Shown here: positions 24,401 to 34,979 of the stretch, in pieces
Position numbering within the stretch: position 1 is the first letter of the stretch
Layout: every line of letters begins with the position of its first letter
From: Agrostemma githago
Lineage: Eukaryota; Streptophyta; Magnoliopsida; Caryophyllales; Caryophyllaceae
Direction: 5' to 3'
Length of the DNA stretch: 64,000 nt
Assembly: GCA_958450325.1 (NCBI GenBank)
Contig: OY288247.1
Coordinates: 11,398,429 to 11,462,428, forward strand
Notes under the pieces: generated by a model
Seen by the model: only the letters and a program-made list of their open reading frames with translations
Told to the model about the DNA's origin: nothing
The model's database searches: none
Made by a program: the position numbers and the translations under genes

Positions 24401-25436
24401 CTACTGTGATACCTTCTTGAAGCTGCTGCCTGCTACGATCGAAAACATCAAGCTGGTCCAAATCGTTCTGTTCTGAATTGACATCCACTTGCAGCGGATA
24501 ATTACCAAGTTCGATGTTCCCCACATGAACTTCATAATAAAAAGGCGGATGGGAGTAAGAAACAGATTGTATTTCAATGTAAGGAAATTTGTTTCTAAGT
24601 TATGAATAACAGCTATAGAGGGAAGCAAAAAAACGCAAAACATAAGGAGCCTTATACAAAACTGTGAGTTCTGAATTGGAAGCATTATTAACAATGGACA
24701 GGTACCTGATGACGTTCGAGAACATTCGCCTAAATGGTTAACAGATGCTGCAGAAGATCCTGGCGGTTCTTCGGTAGGACAATTTGAAATGTCTTGAAAG
24801 GCCTTCCTTGAATTTACTGCATTGGCTTGGTAAGATGAACGTGAAAAACCTTCGTGTTAGTGAATGTTTAGAGGATGACACAATAGTTGTATAAACGAAG
24901 GCGAGACACTCATCTAAAATTAGAAATCTTACCACCACGACACCTGTTGACAATGGATGTATGACCACTTGTAGGCACATTCTCGGATAAGGAAGACTCG
25001 GAGATGTTGGGTGCAGGGTGCAGGGTGGGGAGCAGACTTCCTCTTCTGGCGAACATTTTTGCGTGCAGTTGTTTTCTTTGGTAATCGTTCCATCGTTACA
25101 CGTAACTGCTGTAACTGAATAAACCCTCAGAAATGGCTGCAAAATAATGGCGTCCGGTAACGCAGAAGCACATGGTAAAAACTTATACACCGTTCACTAA
25201 AAATGCAAGCTGAAGTACAATAGCCACATCCATTTCCCATGATAAGTAACAATTAATTGAATTGTGTTACCAATGCAATGGGTAAATGTGGTTGTAATCC
25301 GTTATTTTGTTTAGTTGGAATGTGTTTGGACATTATGTACAAATATACATCGAAAATTTGTGTCTTCTGAACTGTCGAAACTGAGATGTCGTACAGCCGA
25401 CACTTATTTATTGTTGACGGTTTTGTGACAGACGAT
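24401..25436. other. Region upstream of Rep, no recognised gene
   Basis: Open stretches exist on the minus strand (for example 24738-25190) but I recognise no family in them. They could be the variable N-terminus or 5' UTR of the Rep gene. Confidence 0.3.
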
Positions 25437-26414
25437 ACACTTGAATATTAACTTGTAGATTATATCAGAGATAGACTCTAATCAGGCTCATATTGCACTA
25501 AGAAGAATAAATTTTAATTAGGTGCTGGAATGTGGTATTCGTGGTGCGTAACATCTAAACAATGGAGAACCGAGGGCAGGTGTCTGAGGGGAATATTACA
25601 TCCCGGAACATAAGTATGTATAATGCACGTTGTAACGTATTTCATGAGTTGTGTAAAAAAAGTCGTAGTAAATGAGTGAAGTAAAATGATAGGACACATC
25701 GTACTTAACGACGCAAACGTGCATTAACAGGCTGTCGGTGTCCCGATCGCCGTAACCGAGCCTCTTTAAGTTACATAAAAAAGGATAGTACAAAAGTTGT
25801 GATTCTGAATAAATGACACGGAAATGAATTACATAAGAATTACGCAAAAAAAATTGATGCGTACAAAATTTCACTATGAAAAACTAAATAAGTATACAAA
25901 AAAATAACTATACTACACTTGAATATTAATTTGTAGATTATATTAGAGATAGACTAAAACCAAGCTCATATTGCAATAAGAAGAATAAATTTTAATTAGG
26001 TTCTGGACTGTGGTATCCGTGGTGCGTAACAACTAAACTATGGGAGCCCGAGGGCATGTGTCTGAGAGGAATATCACATCCCGGAACGTAAGAATGTGTA
26101 ATGGACGCTGTAACGTATTTCAGTAGTTGTGAAAAAATCTCGTAGTAAATGAGTGCAGTAATATGGTAGGACGCATCATAATGAATTTTGTGCTATGTGG
26201 AAAATGAAACGACACACACGTACAGTAACAGGCTGCCGGTGTCCACGTCGCTTTAACCGATCCTCTTTAAGTTACATAAGAAATGATAGTACAAAAGTTG
26301 TGAATCTGAAAAAATGACACGGAAGTAAATTACATAAAAAATAAGAGAAAAATTGTGATGTGTACAAAATTAAACTATAAAAATTAAATATGTAAAAAAA
26401 AGTAACTATACTAC
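25437..26414. repeat. Two-copy tandem duplication, ~480 bp unit, with an XS-gene tail
   Basis: The copies start at 25437 and 25915 with 'acacttgaatattaa' and run in parallel to 'taactatactacac'. On the minus strand each contains a segment like the 3' end of the XS gene: 20 bases at 25747-25766 are the exact reverse complement of 20241-20260, and the encoded 'RLGYGDRDTDS' matches the XS tail 'RLGYGDADADS'. The second copy (about 26225-26275) is more diverged, with a stop. The copies differ by scattered substitutions, so the duplication is not recent. Confidence 0.8.
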
Positions 26415-26978
26415 ACGTTAGAGAAGTGGTGTAAAAAGTTCTGAAATAAGACAGATTATAATATTATGCGAAGACAGCAGTTCAATAACCGCCAAAATAT
26501 AAGTGTGGGAGTCCGATTACGTTGGTAAGTAGAAATATGTATGTCCTGCACATAAGAACACGGACAGTATATAAGTGAGAAAAAAAAAGGAACAAAAAAA
26601 GAAGGTTAAAAACGAAAAGAAAGAGGAGTAGTAAAATACATCGCTTGAAGACATCTTACGGAATATTTTCTGAGACAGAAGACGTTGTCGCACCAATTAA
26701 TCAAAAATGTGTTGGGGCAAAAACTGCTTCTTCCCTGCACTATTTATTCTAGAGTATACATGTACAGCAACGAACACAAAAAAGGGTAAAATAGACAGTA
26801 TAACGAAGTTCAGATAAGAAAATTGAGAGCAAATGGTCTGAAAATATTCCTCTGCAAGAGTGTAGATAAACAAAGTACAAATTGTCAGTCTTAAAGGGTG
26901 AAAAAAACACTAGTAGTAGATTAAAAATGTTTCTGAAAAATAATAGACGAAATTCGGACAACCAATTGGGAAGACGAT
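26415..26978. other. Non-coding stretch downstream of the RPA gene
   Basis: No gene or repeat recognised; AT-rich with an A-rich patch near 26580-26620. It would contain the RPA gene's 3' UTR. Confidence 0.4.
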
Positions 26979-28638
26979 TTAAAGTGAAGCAGATTTGCCC
27001 TTCTTGACAGCGGACTGAGCGTCAGAGGCACCACCGAATGGAGTACATGGTTCGCCTTCAAGCACATCTCCATTCCTCTTCAGGGGTGTATGCCTCAAAG
27101 AGTTGGACGCGATTTCAGAGTCGACGACCTTAATGTTCAAAGAAAAATGAGGGTCAGAAGTTTTGGTATAAGCTTGGAGTGAAAAACACGTCCACTTTAA
27201 ACACGCAACATATCAAAATGTGTGACGAAAATAAGGAAAACCTGACTGGAATTCGAAGTTCCCTGTATTTCATGTACTCTGACGGATGTGGCTGCCACAA
27301 GTTGTGAAGGTTCTCCATGAACAGCACGTTTGAAATTCGCACTGCTTAGAGCATTTTTTGATAGATCATACTCGTCCATAGTTTTCTACAGACAAAAGAG
27401 TAAGTTTTGATCAACGTAATTTTGAGACTTAAAAAATTAACGATGTGGAAAAACACATGAACAAAAATAGTTAAAAACCAACCTTAATTGCCTCTTCGTA
27501 CTTCATGTGCCACATGTGTATTTTGTCTACGTCATCAGACATCCAAGAAACTGTGTAAGATGTAGACGACTGTTCAACATTGAACTTCTCGTCTATTTTT
27601 ATCTTGAATAAGTAGCGGTTGTCAATGAAAGTGGCTAGCTCTGCAGGCATAGAATGACCTTCTCCTTTCTGGTGGAAGTAAAAGAATTGTGGTTAGGTTA
27701 TACAAAACAAACATTGACAGTGAAATTTATTCAAATTGTACAGTTGTAGAAATACCTTCTCCATCTTTGCAATCAACTCCGTGGCGGTGTAGTCGAGAAA
27801 CTTTTCGACCTGATGATCAAATGCAATAAACTGACATTCGATCCCAGAGAAATCGACAACTGCAAACTTGACCTGAAACCTGTAACGACGATGACGACAT
27901 TTGCTATTAAAAGACAAATTTGCCTTGCAAATACTTATTTGAATACACTTGCTGAGGTAGATATGGGAGACTCACTTAGGGTTATTCTTCATGAAGCCAG
28001 TTTTGCTTCCATCGCAATTCGGATTCTTGCAAAACCACCTCCCTTTATCGTTCTTCACTGCCTTTGATCTGCAAGACTTGCAGCTGTTGTAGTACCACCC
28101 CGCTGTGGATTCAATGTCAATTATGGTTGCCACGGTATAGAACGACCCACCCTGTACATGATTTGAATGGTTGTCAAGAATGTGTAGAATAGTACATATC
28201 TAGAAATCATAGCGATTGAGATATGAGTAAACCATTTCGCTTTCAAGAATCTGTTTTACAGAAAGAACTTCATCTACCGAAATGAGGAAACTCTCACCGT
28301 CCGCAGCTTCGTCGAGGATCTGTAATGAATTGCTAGGAGCTTGAGATGAAAGACTGCAGGATCATATCAGAGCATGTTAAAAATAACAGTATCAAAGAAT
28401 CCACGCAAATTAGTGAATCGTAATAGTATAACTATATATATGTAAAGCCTCTCTTGAAAGGCATCCACTTCGGGCAACTTTGGATTAACCTCAAATGTAG
28501 TTGCGTTGAAGGTAGTTTGCACAACCCAAGAATCTGATGTGCGAGAACAGATTGTTAGTTACTTCGAAAGAATCAGTGTGAAAAAAAATTAATACATTGG
28601 ACGGCCAAGGGAGGTACTTACTGTCAAATAGCTTCGGC

Positions 28639-28643
28639 TCCAC
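28639..28643. repeat. Target site duplication TCCAC (left copy)
   Basis: Identical to 38351-38355 flanking the other LTR. Confidence 0.9.
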
Positions 28644-28983
28644 TGATAAGTGTAGTTTGTAGTGCCTATTTTGCTGTATTTTGGTCCCATTTTCCTTGTG
28701 GAATCGCTCCTTGGGAGCGGTTCATGGGCTACTTATGTTTCCTCTAGCTCGTTTCAGGTTCCCGAGACCATTCGTGAAGAGTTGGAACGATTCCGACTCA
28801 ATACATACACTTTTTGGAGCCAACGAAGCGGAGGAACGATCACTCGATGCCTTGGATTCGACCCCGAGACCTAGGGACCCAATCCCGAGCCTCCGAGACC
28901 TGATCCCGAGTCCCAAGAATCGATGAGAAGTCCATGTGAAGCAAGAGGGAACCTTAAAGATCATATTGGAGACCTACAAGACT

Positions 28984-29109
28984 CATCCCCGACGGGTATG
29001 GCCTCATCCCGTCCGGGATGAAGTGCACAAAAGACACCTCTCCTGTTTTGGGTCCGTCCCGGTCGGGACCAGACCTTCCCGTTCAGGACCACTCCCTTCC
29101 CGGTCGGGA
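28984..29109. promoter_or_regulatory. Palindrome cluster upstream of the TATA box, 5' LTR
   Basis: CATCCCGTCCGGGATG (29005-29020), GTCCCGGTCGGGAC (29056-29069) and TCCCGGTCGGGA (29098-29109), with a damaged copy between. The cluster ends 55 bases upstream of the TATA box. The right LTR has the same arrangement (37063-37188). Confidence 0.75.
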
Positions 29110-29163
29110 CCGGTGTGCTGTAGCCGGAACTCCTCTTTTCTTCCTCCTTCATTCTTGTAACCC

Positions 29164-29171
29164 TATAAATA
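29164..29171 (+). promoter_or_regulatory. TATA box, 5' LTR
   Basis: CCTATAAATAC in the LTR, repeated at 37243-37250 in the right LTR. Confidence 0.7.
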
Positions 29172-30286
29172 CTTCCCTCTTGTATTGTTTATGGATCTTA
29201 CCCTACACTACCTTACCCTAGATTGTTTTTAGGCCTCTCTTAAGATTTGTAAACCCTAATTAATCTCTCTGAATCTTTAGTTAATCCTTATTTAATCCTA
29301 GTTTAATCTAGTTGTAATTAGTTCTTGTATTGAGAAGATTCTTGAAGACTCATCCAAGATTGATAACCTTGGAGATTATTTGGGTTTCTTATTAATGCAA
29401 GTTTGCATCTTTTTCTTCCTCTTGTTGATGGTATAATCTTCTCTACTCTTGTTCTTGTTTATTTATTCAAGTTTGAATCTTTACCTAGTGTTCCTTGGTA
29501 TTGTTCATATTGTTCTTGATAATGGATGTTAGGGTTATGATGTTGTTTCCTCTTATTGTTGTTTGTTTCTTCTTGATTATGAGTGAGTATTTTTCTTGTG
29601 GGTTAGTAGGGGGATTAAGGGTAGAATATGGGTGATTAGGGTTTGATTAGGGGTAAAGGGTGAATCTTTGTTGTTAGTCACATAATGGGCACTCTATGTG
29701 TTTGTTGATTTGCTTGTGTGAGTAGTAGTGGCCAATGCTTCCCATACTTGTGTTCATCTTCTCATTGTGTGTCTATTTTGTGATTATGTTGAGAATAGTC
29801 GTTATACATATAATGTGGACTAGGGTTTAGACGCCATCAAACGCGAACCCACCTTGACATCGGTCTAAGTAGCGAGAGCCCGGACCGACTCTAGCAACTA
29901 GGAGACACCTACTCTCTTGATTACCCAAGTCATCCTACTACACTTATGAATCCGACCTAACCCACTTCTTCCCATATTTGATTTCATCTTATTAGTTAGT
30001 CATCATTTCTTTAGTTTGCTAGTTAGTTTGATCTTTAGTTACTCCGTTTTAGCATTGTATTAGTCTAGTTCATTGTTAGCCTAGTTTTACCTCTTCCACC
30101 ACCATAGTTTACCAATTATCGCTTCCTTTGTGTTTGTTTGGTAGCATAGTCTCGTTTTAGGTGGACATAGTCTAAACTTTGCAACACCGTCTCCGTGGAT
30201 ACGATCCCGACTTGCCCTAAATACCGTTAGGTCTAGCCGGTTATATTATTTGGCGGTGGGGACGTGACAAATTCCCTCCATCAATT

Positions 30287-30304
30287 TGGCGCCGTTGCCG
30301 GGGA
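30287..30304 (+). other. Primer binding site (tRNA-Asp type)
   Basis: TGGCGCCGTTGCCGGGGA, three bases after the 5' LTR; the standard primer site of Athila-type elements. Confidence 0.9.
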
Positions 30305-30521
30305 CGGTGCATTGTTTAGACTTAGTTTGCTTATAGCTAGACTTAGTTACCCTTCTTTGTGCTCTCCTATCATCTCTTGTGCATATTCTCTAGATTTTTC
30401 TTGTTTCATTAGTTTTATTTCTCCCTCTTTTCTCTTTGTCTTTCGATTGTGCTTGTTTATTGTCGTTACCTAGTGCCCATAAAGCACTAGGTGTTCTTAC
30501 GTTTGTTCTAGTGCGTAGTGT

Positions 30522-32888
30522 ATGCCTAGGCGGGGAGGCGAATTCTTTCTCTTTAATCCAGAGCCGGAAAGACTTTTTGGAGCCTTTCGCCAACGGACGA
30601 TTAATCGGGCTAGAATCTCTCAACCAAGTGCAAGCAATACTCATCACGAGCAAGCTCAAGGAAACGATTTTGAGGAAGCATCTCGAGGGACGGCCGAAGG
30701 GAATTTCACCAATCCCTTTGGATATTCTAGTCCTAGTTCCCCCTCTACATCTACTTCAACTCCATCTTCACCACCATGTCCCTTACATCCAATTATGCCG
30801 AAGTTTTCGTCTCACTCTACATTTACGGAAGATGTCTTGCCGGGACCGAATGCTCTACCGGCCGCTTATGCCGGAAATTTTATGGCCAAGACTCACTTCA
30901 TCCAACTTGTGGAAAGGAATCAATTTAGTGGTTTGCCCACCGAAGACCCGCACCAACACATGGAGACTTTCTCCGATTATTGCGACGCTATCTCTCAACC
31001 CGGGGTTACACAAGATCAAATCCGATGGGTATTATTTCCATTCTCATTAATTGGAAAAGCGAAGCAATGGATCAAGAGTCTCGATAGGGCAACCATGGGC
31101 ATCGAAACTTGGAAGAAGCTTGCATTGGCGTTCTACCAAACATTCTACCCTCCGGAAAAGACTAATTTGCTTAGGGTCTCCATCACCGGTTTCCAACAAC
31201 GGGATGAAGAGAGCCTTTATGAAGCTTGGGAGAGGTTTAAATCTTTGGTGAGATCGTGCCCCCACCATGGACTTTCACAATGGTTCTTAGTCCAACAATT
31301 TTGGAACGGTCTTTATGAGGACTCAAGAACTATACTCAATATGGGCTCCAATGGTAGGTTCACCGAGGTCGATGATGACCAAACATGGGCAAGAATCGAG
31401 GAGATGCCGGTTCATAATTCTCAATACTCAAGGCCTGGGAAGGCAAGTCGAGGAGGTAGGCACGAGGTTGATGCTATTGCTCAATTAAGCATTGACCTTG
31501 GAGCTCAATTGAAGACCCATATGGAGACCATTGACAAGAAGCTCCAAGGCCACCTCACTCAAGTTCAAAGCGTTAGTTCCTCCCATCAACACGCAATTCA
31601 AGAAGTGAATGCTTTGGGATTTGCACCTCCTTTGCCTTATTATGGGATGTGTGACACTTGTGGAGTCGTTGGTCATGCTCCTATGCATTGTCAAGGGAGT
31701 ATTGAGAAAGTGAATGCCTTTCAAGCGTTCAAGCAAGGTGCTTCCTATTCCAATCAATACCAAGCTTCCAATCAAGTCCCTCAACAACAAGCTATGCAAC
31801 CTCGTCCCTATGTTCCACCTCCTTTAAGGGACAACAACCAAAGTTATCAAGGCAACTCAAGGCCCTTCAACAATTTCAAGCAAAATAACCAAGGTACTTC
31901 CAACAACAATCAAGGGTTCCAACAAGGGAACTTCAATCAAGGTGGTTTCCAAGGAAACCAAAACTTTCAAAGACAACAAAACCACAACCAAGGGTATCAA
32001 AATCACAACAATGGCAATAATCAAGGCCTTAATCAAGGCAATTCTCATGGGTTCCAAGGGAACCATCAACAACAACAACAAAGCAAGCCTAGGAGCCGAT
32101 CTCCTACTCATGACTATGGCATTCCTCTAGCCATCACCGATACTCCGCATAATCCACAATCTCCACCTCGAGATTTCAACATGCAAAAGCAAATGATGGA
32201 TATGCAAAGGAGTACTCAAGAAATGCAAAGGAGTCAATTGGAGACACAAAGATCACAACAAGAGATCATAGCCCAAATCTTAAATGAGAACAAGGAAACA
32301 AGAACTCATATGAAGATGCTTGAGACTCAAATATCTCAACTTGCATCGGGAAGTTCTTCAAGACAAAGGGGGCAACTACCTCCTCAAGGTGAAATGGCAA
32401 GATTCGAGCATGTGAATGCTATTACCACAAGGAGTGGTTCATCTTATAACCCTCCCCCGCCCCCTAATAAGCAAGAACCAACAAGAGAAGTTGTGCCTCC
32501 AATTCAAGAAGACCAAAGCTTGGGAAATCCTATAGAGGAGCAAGTCTTATGGGAGATTGAGAAACCCCAAGAAGATGAGCTTCCCCCACTTCAAAGAAAA
32601 GACAAGGGTAAAAGGAAAGTGTCATTTGAAGAGTCCACCCCTATTGAGCAAAACAAGATCCAAATCAAGTTGCCTTTCCCAACAAGGCAAATGAAGACCA
32701 AGGTGGATAGCCAATATGACAAGTTCCTTAATATCGTGAAGAAGTTGGATGTGAGTGTCCCATTTACCGAGCTACTTACCCAAATCCTGGCATATGGAGG
32801 ATTCATGAAAGAAATATTGGCTAGGAAGAGATCCATCGACAAGGAAGAGGCCATAGCATTCACAAGAATGGTGAGCGAGCTTATTTAA
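30522..32888 (+). CDS. gag: Gag polyprotein, Athila-type
   Basis: 788 intact codons starting 217 bases after the PBS. Residues ~120-300 form the retrotransposon gag domain ('FSGLPTEDPHQHMETFSDYC', 'FPFSLIGKAKQWIKSL', 'ESLYEAWERFKSLVRSCPHHG'). A zinc knuckle CDTCGVVGHAPMHC (C-x2-C-x4-H-x4-C) follows at residue ~375. A long Q/N-rich stretch (residues ~415-525) and a proline/acidic region make up the rest. Gag forms the particle and packages RNA. The reading frame continues past the TAA into the protease, so stop read-through or a nonsense change is possible. Confidence 0.9.
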   Translation: MPRRGGEFFLFNPEPERLFGAFRQRTINRARISQPSASNTHHEQAQGNDFEEASRGTAEGNFTNPFGYSSPSSPSTSTSTPSSPPCPLHPIMPKFSSHSTFTEDVLPGPNALPAAYAGNFMAKTHFIQLVERNQFSGLPTEDPHQHMETFSDYCDAISQPGVTQDQIRWVLFPFSLIGKAKQWIKSLDRATMGIETWKKLALAFYQTFYPPEKTNLLRVSITGFQQRDEESLYEAWERFKSLVRSCPHHGLSQWFLVQQFWNGLYEDSRTILNMGSNGRFTEVDDDQTWARIEEMPVHNSQYSRPGKASRGGRHEVDAIAQLSIDLGAQLKTHMETIDKKLQGHLTQVQSVSSSHQHAIQEVNALGFAPPLPYYGMCDTCGVVGHAPMHCQGSIEKVNAFQAFKQGASYSNQYQASNQVPQQQAMQPRPYVPPPLRDNNQSYQGNSRPFNNFKQNNQGTSNNNQGFQQGNFNQGGFQGNQNFQRQQNHNQGYQNHNNGNNQGLNQGNSHGFQGNHQQQQQSKPRSRSPTHDYGIPLAITDTPHNPQSPPRDFNMQKQMMDMQRSTQEMQRSQLETQRSQQEIIAQILNENKETRTHMKMLETQISQLASGSSSRQRGQLPPQGEMARFEHVNAITTRSGSSYNPPPPPNKQEPTREVVPPIQEDQSLGNPIEEQVLWEIEKPQEDELPPLQRKDKGKRKVSFEESTPIEQNKIQIKLPFPTRQMKTKVDSQYDKFLNIVKKLDVSVPFTELLTQILAYGGFMKEILARKRSIDKEEAIAFTRMVSELI

Positions 32889-32906
32889 GGTTCTACGCTT
32901 CCCAAG

Positions 32907-33728
32907 TTGAAGGATCCGGGTAGTTTCTCGATCCCTTGCACCATAGGCAACTACAAGGTTGAAAAAGCATTATGTGATTTGGGTGCGAGTGTAAGCATCG
33001 TTCCCTATTCCATTTGTGAGCGACTCGGGATGAAGGAGCTCAAGAGTACTTCCATTACACTCCAAATGGCCGATAGCTCTCTCAACCGACCTTTGGGGAT
33101 GTTGGAAGATGTGCCAATTAGAATCGGGAAGTTCTTCATTCCGGTCGACTTTCTTGTACTCGACATGCGGGAAGATGCTATCACTCCCACTATCCTTGGG
33201 CGCCCATTTCTACACACCGCCGGTGCTATGATCGATGTGAAGAATGGTAGGATCACCTTCGAGTTAGGCGAAGAAAAGATCGTGTTTGACCTCCAAGGTA
33301 ACACTTCACCTACTAATGATGAGTCTTGCAAAATGATCCATGCCATGAAAGACATTGATCTAGGAGGAGAGTCGGGACAAAGCTTGAAAAAGAACTCTTG
33401 TGAACTTGAAGATGATGACTCCGATATTGGAGAGGATGAATGCCCATATCATGGGTTTGATGACAAGTTGAAAGGCAAGAAGGAAGATGAGCCTCCATTG
33501 GGGCCACATGAGGATCGGTGGACGTTTGGGTATATCCCGAAGGATCAAAAGTATAAGTTCAAGCCATTGAACCTACAAGATCGGGACGCCCCAGGAACGT
33601 CAAGACAAGGTCATGGAGAACCTTGGGATGTGGACGGTTATATCTCGAGCTTGATTGAAGACTTTGCTAGGGCCTTCGACTTGTTTCTTCGTGCCCTTGA
33701 TGGAGATGGAACTAATCATTGTTGTTGA
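32907..33728 (+). CDS. Retropepsin-like aspartic protease, Athila-type
   Basis: 273 codons in the same frame as gag, separated by one TAA (32886-32888). The active-site motif is 'ALCDLGASVSIVPYS'; the flap and core follow ('LQMADSSLNRPLGMLEDVP', 'PTILGRPFLHTAGAMIDV'). After residue ~150 the sequence is acidic and ends at 'GTNHCC'. It would cleave Gag. The start at 32907 is only the first ATG after the stop; the protein may be made as a Gag fusion. No reverse transcriptase follows. Confidence 0.9.
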   Translation: MKDPGSFSIPCTIGNYKVEKALCDLGASVSIVPYSICERLGMKELKSTSITLQMADSSLNRPLGMLEDVPIRIGKFFIPVDFLVLDMREDAITPTILGRPFLHTAGAMIDVKNGRITFELGEEKIVFDLQGNTSPTNDESCKMIHAMKDIDLGGESGQSLKKNSCELEDDDSDIGEDECPYHGFDDKLKGKKEDEPPLGPHEDRWTFGYIPKDQKYKFKPLNLQDRDAPGTSRQGHGEPWDVDGYISSLIEDFARAFDLFLRALDGDGTNHCC

Positions 33729-34020
33729 AGAAAAAGATTGAAGAATGCACCACCTTTGGTTTGACGGAGTTCCACAAGAACCGTCTCTTTGTATATATCT
33801 CTTTCTCTTGTAGTTTGTTTGGTTTTGTGAATTTCTTGTTTATTTCGATTATTGACGAGCGATGTGAGGGAGGGAATTTGATGTGTATGTGAGTTTTGTT
33901 TGATAGGTGAAGTGAAGAAGATTCCTAGTGAGGAGTGGTCATTGTTTGAGATTGGTTCGTGTAAAGGGGAGTCGGTTTTTGAAGCTTAGAACGAGCTTTT
34001 GGGAGCTATAGAGGGTTATG

Positions 34021-34275
34021 AGACTCTTCCCGGCCGAGAAGAGGTCGTCCCGACCGGGAAGGATGAGCCATCCCGACCGGGAAGGATGTCATCCCGTCCG
34101 GGATGAGTGTGACAAAAGATGGGTCTACTGACAGGTCATCCCGACCGGGACCAAAGCTTCCCGACCGGGACGAGAAGGTTATCCCGACCGAGACCACCAA
34201 TCCCGACCGGGATGGACCCCCTGTCCTCCTTTGGCCTTTTCTTCGTCGTTTGAGCCCACCCTACCACTTTATACC
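34021..34275. promoter_or_regulatory. Internal palindrome cluster with a TATA-like word downstream
   Basis: TCCCGACCGGGA and close variants occur about eight times in 34025-34215, followed ~50 bases later by TTTATACC (34268-34275). The order and spacing copy the LTR promoter. Confidence 0.5.
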
Positions 34276-34966
34276 CCCTCCCAACCTCCCTACATGTTCT
34301 TACTCTCATAATATGACCCCTAGACCCCATGTACACAGTTTAACATCACTTTCTCTTCACTTTAGACCGACTTTCACATCAAAACCCACCCAATTTTACC
34401 TTTGTGCCCCAACCATGGTACCATATAGCGATTGGAGAGGAATAACAACAATGACGACTAGCTACATGCCGATATTGATTTATGAGACGATGGAGCGAGT
34501 GAGTTGCTAACCGTATGGTACGACAATTATCCTCTCTTTTCCGTTTTTATAGCTTGTCTTCATTTGTTTATTCCCTTTCCCTTATATCATTTGTGTCATG
34601 GTGGCCCTCGGGGCCTTGGTATTTGTTGCTCCCAACTCTCGATGACGTGACTACATCGAGAGTCATTTCAAAATCCAAATTTTACAAGATTTTCACCCTT
34701 TTGGTAGAATTAGTCGGATTTGGGCGGAATCCGGGCTAGGTGACTTGATTACACCTAGTCCTCCCCTCCCATATCTTTTATATCTTTCTTTTTATTTTTC
34801 CCCTCTCCATATCTTTTCTTGTCTCGGCCCACGGTGACTTGACTACACCCCGGCCGGACGCTTTCTACGCTTTTCTCCACTTTTTGATTTTTAGCTTTAT
34901 TTTCGTAGTTTCTTTTCTTTTGTGCTCCCATGCACTACGGTCGAGCATGAGGAAATTGCTCGGCTT

Positions 34967-34979
34967 AAGTGTGGGGGAG
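34967..34979 (+). other. Polypurine-tract-like motif
   Basis: AAGTGTGGGGGAG. This word is common downstream of integrase in Athila/Tat elements. It is not next to the 3' LTR here, where 'gtggtggagt' precedes 36723. Confidence 0.5.

Larger units (their letters stand above)
28644..30283 (+). repeat. 5' LTR of the gag-protease element
   Basis: 1640 bp, TG...CA ends. U3 contains a run of CCCGRYCGGG palindromes, then TATAAATA at 29164. The end matches the LTR-like sequence at 2493. Confidence 0.95.

Noticed and set aside
30436..31050. 204-codon plus-strand ORF overlapping gag
   Set aside because: Alternative frame of the leader and gag start; gag has clear domains and this does not.
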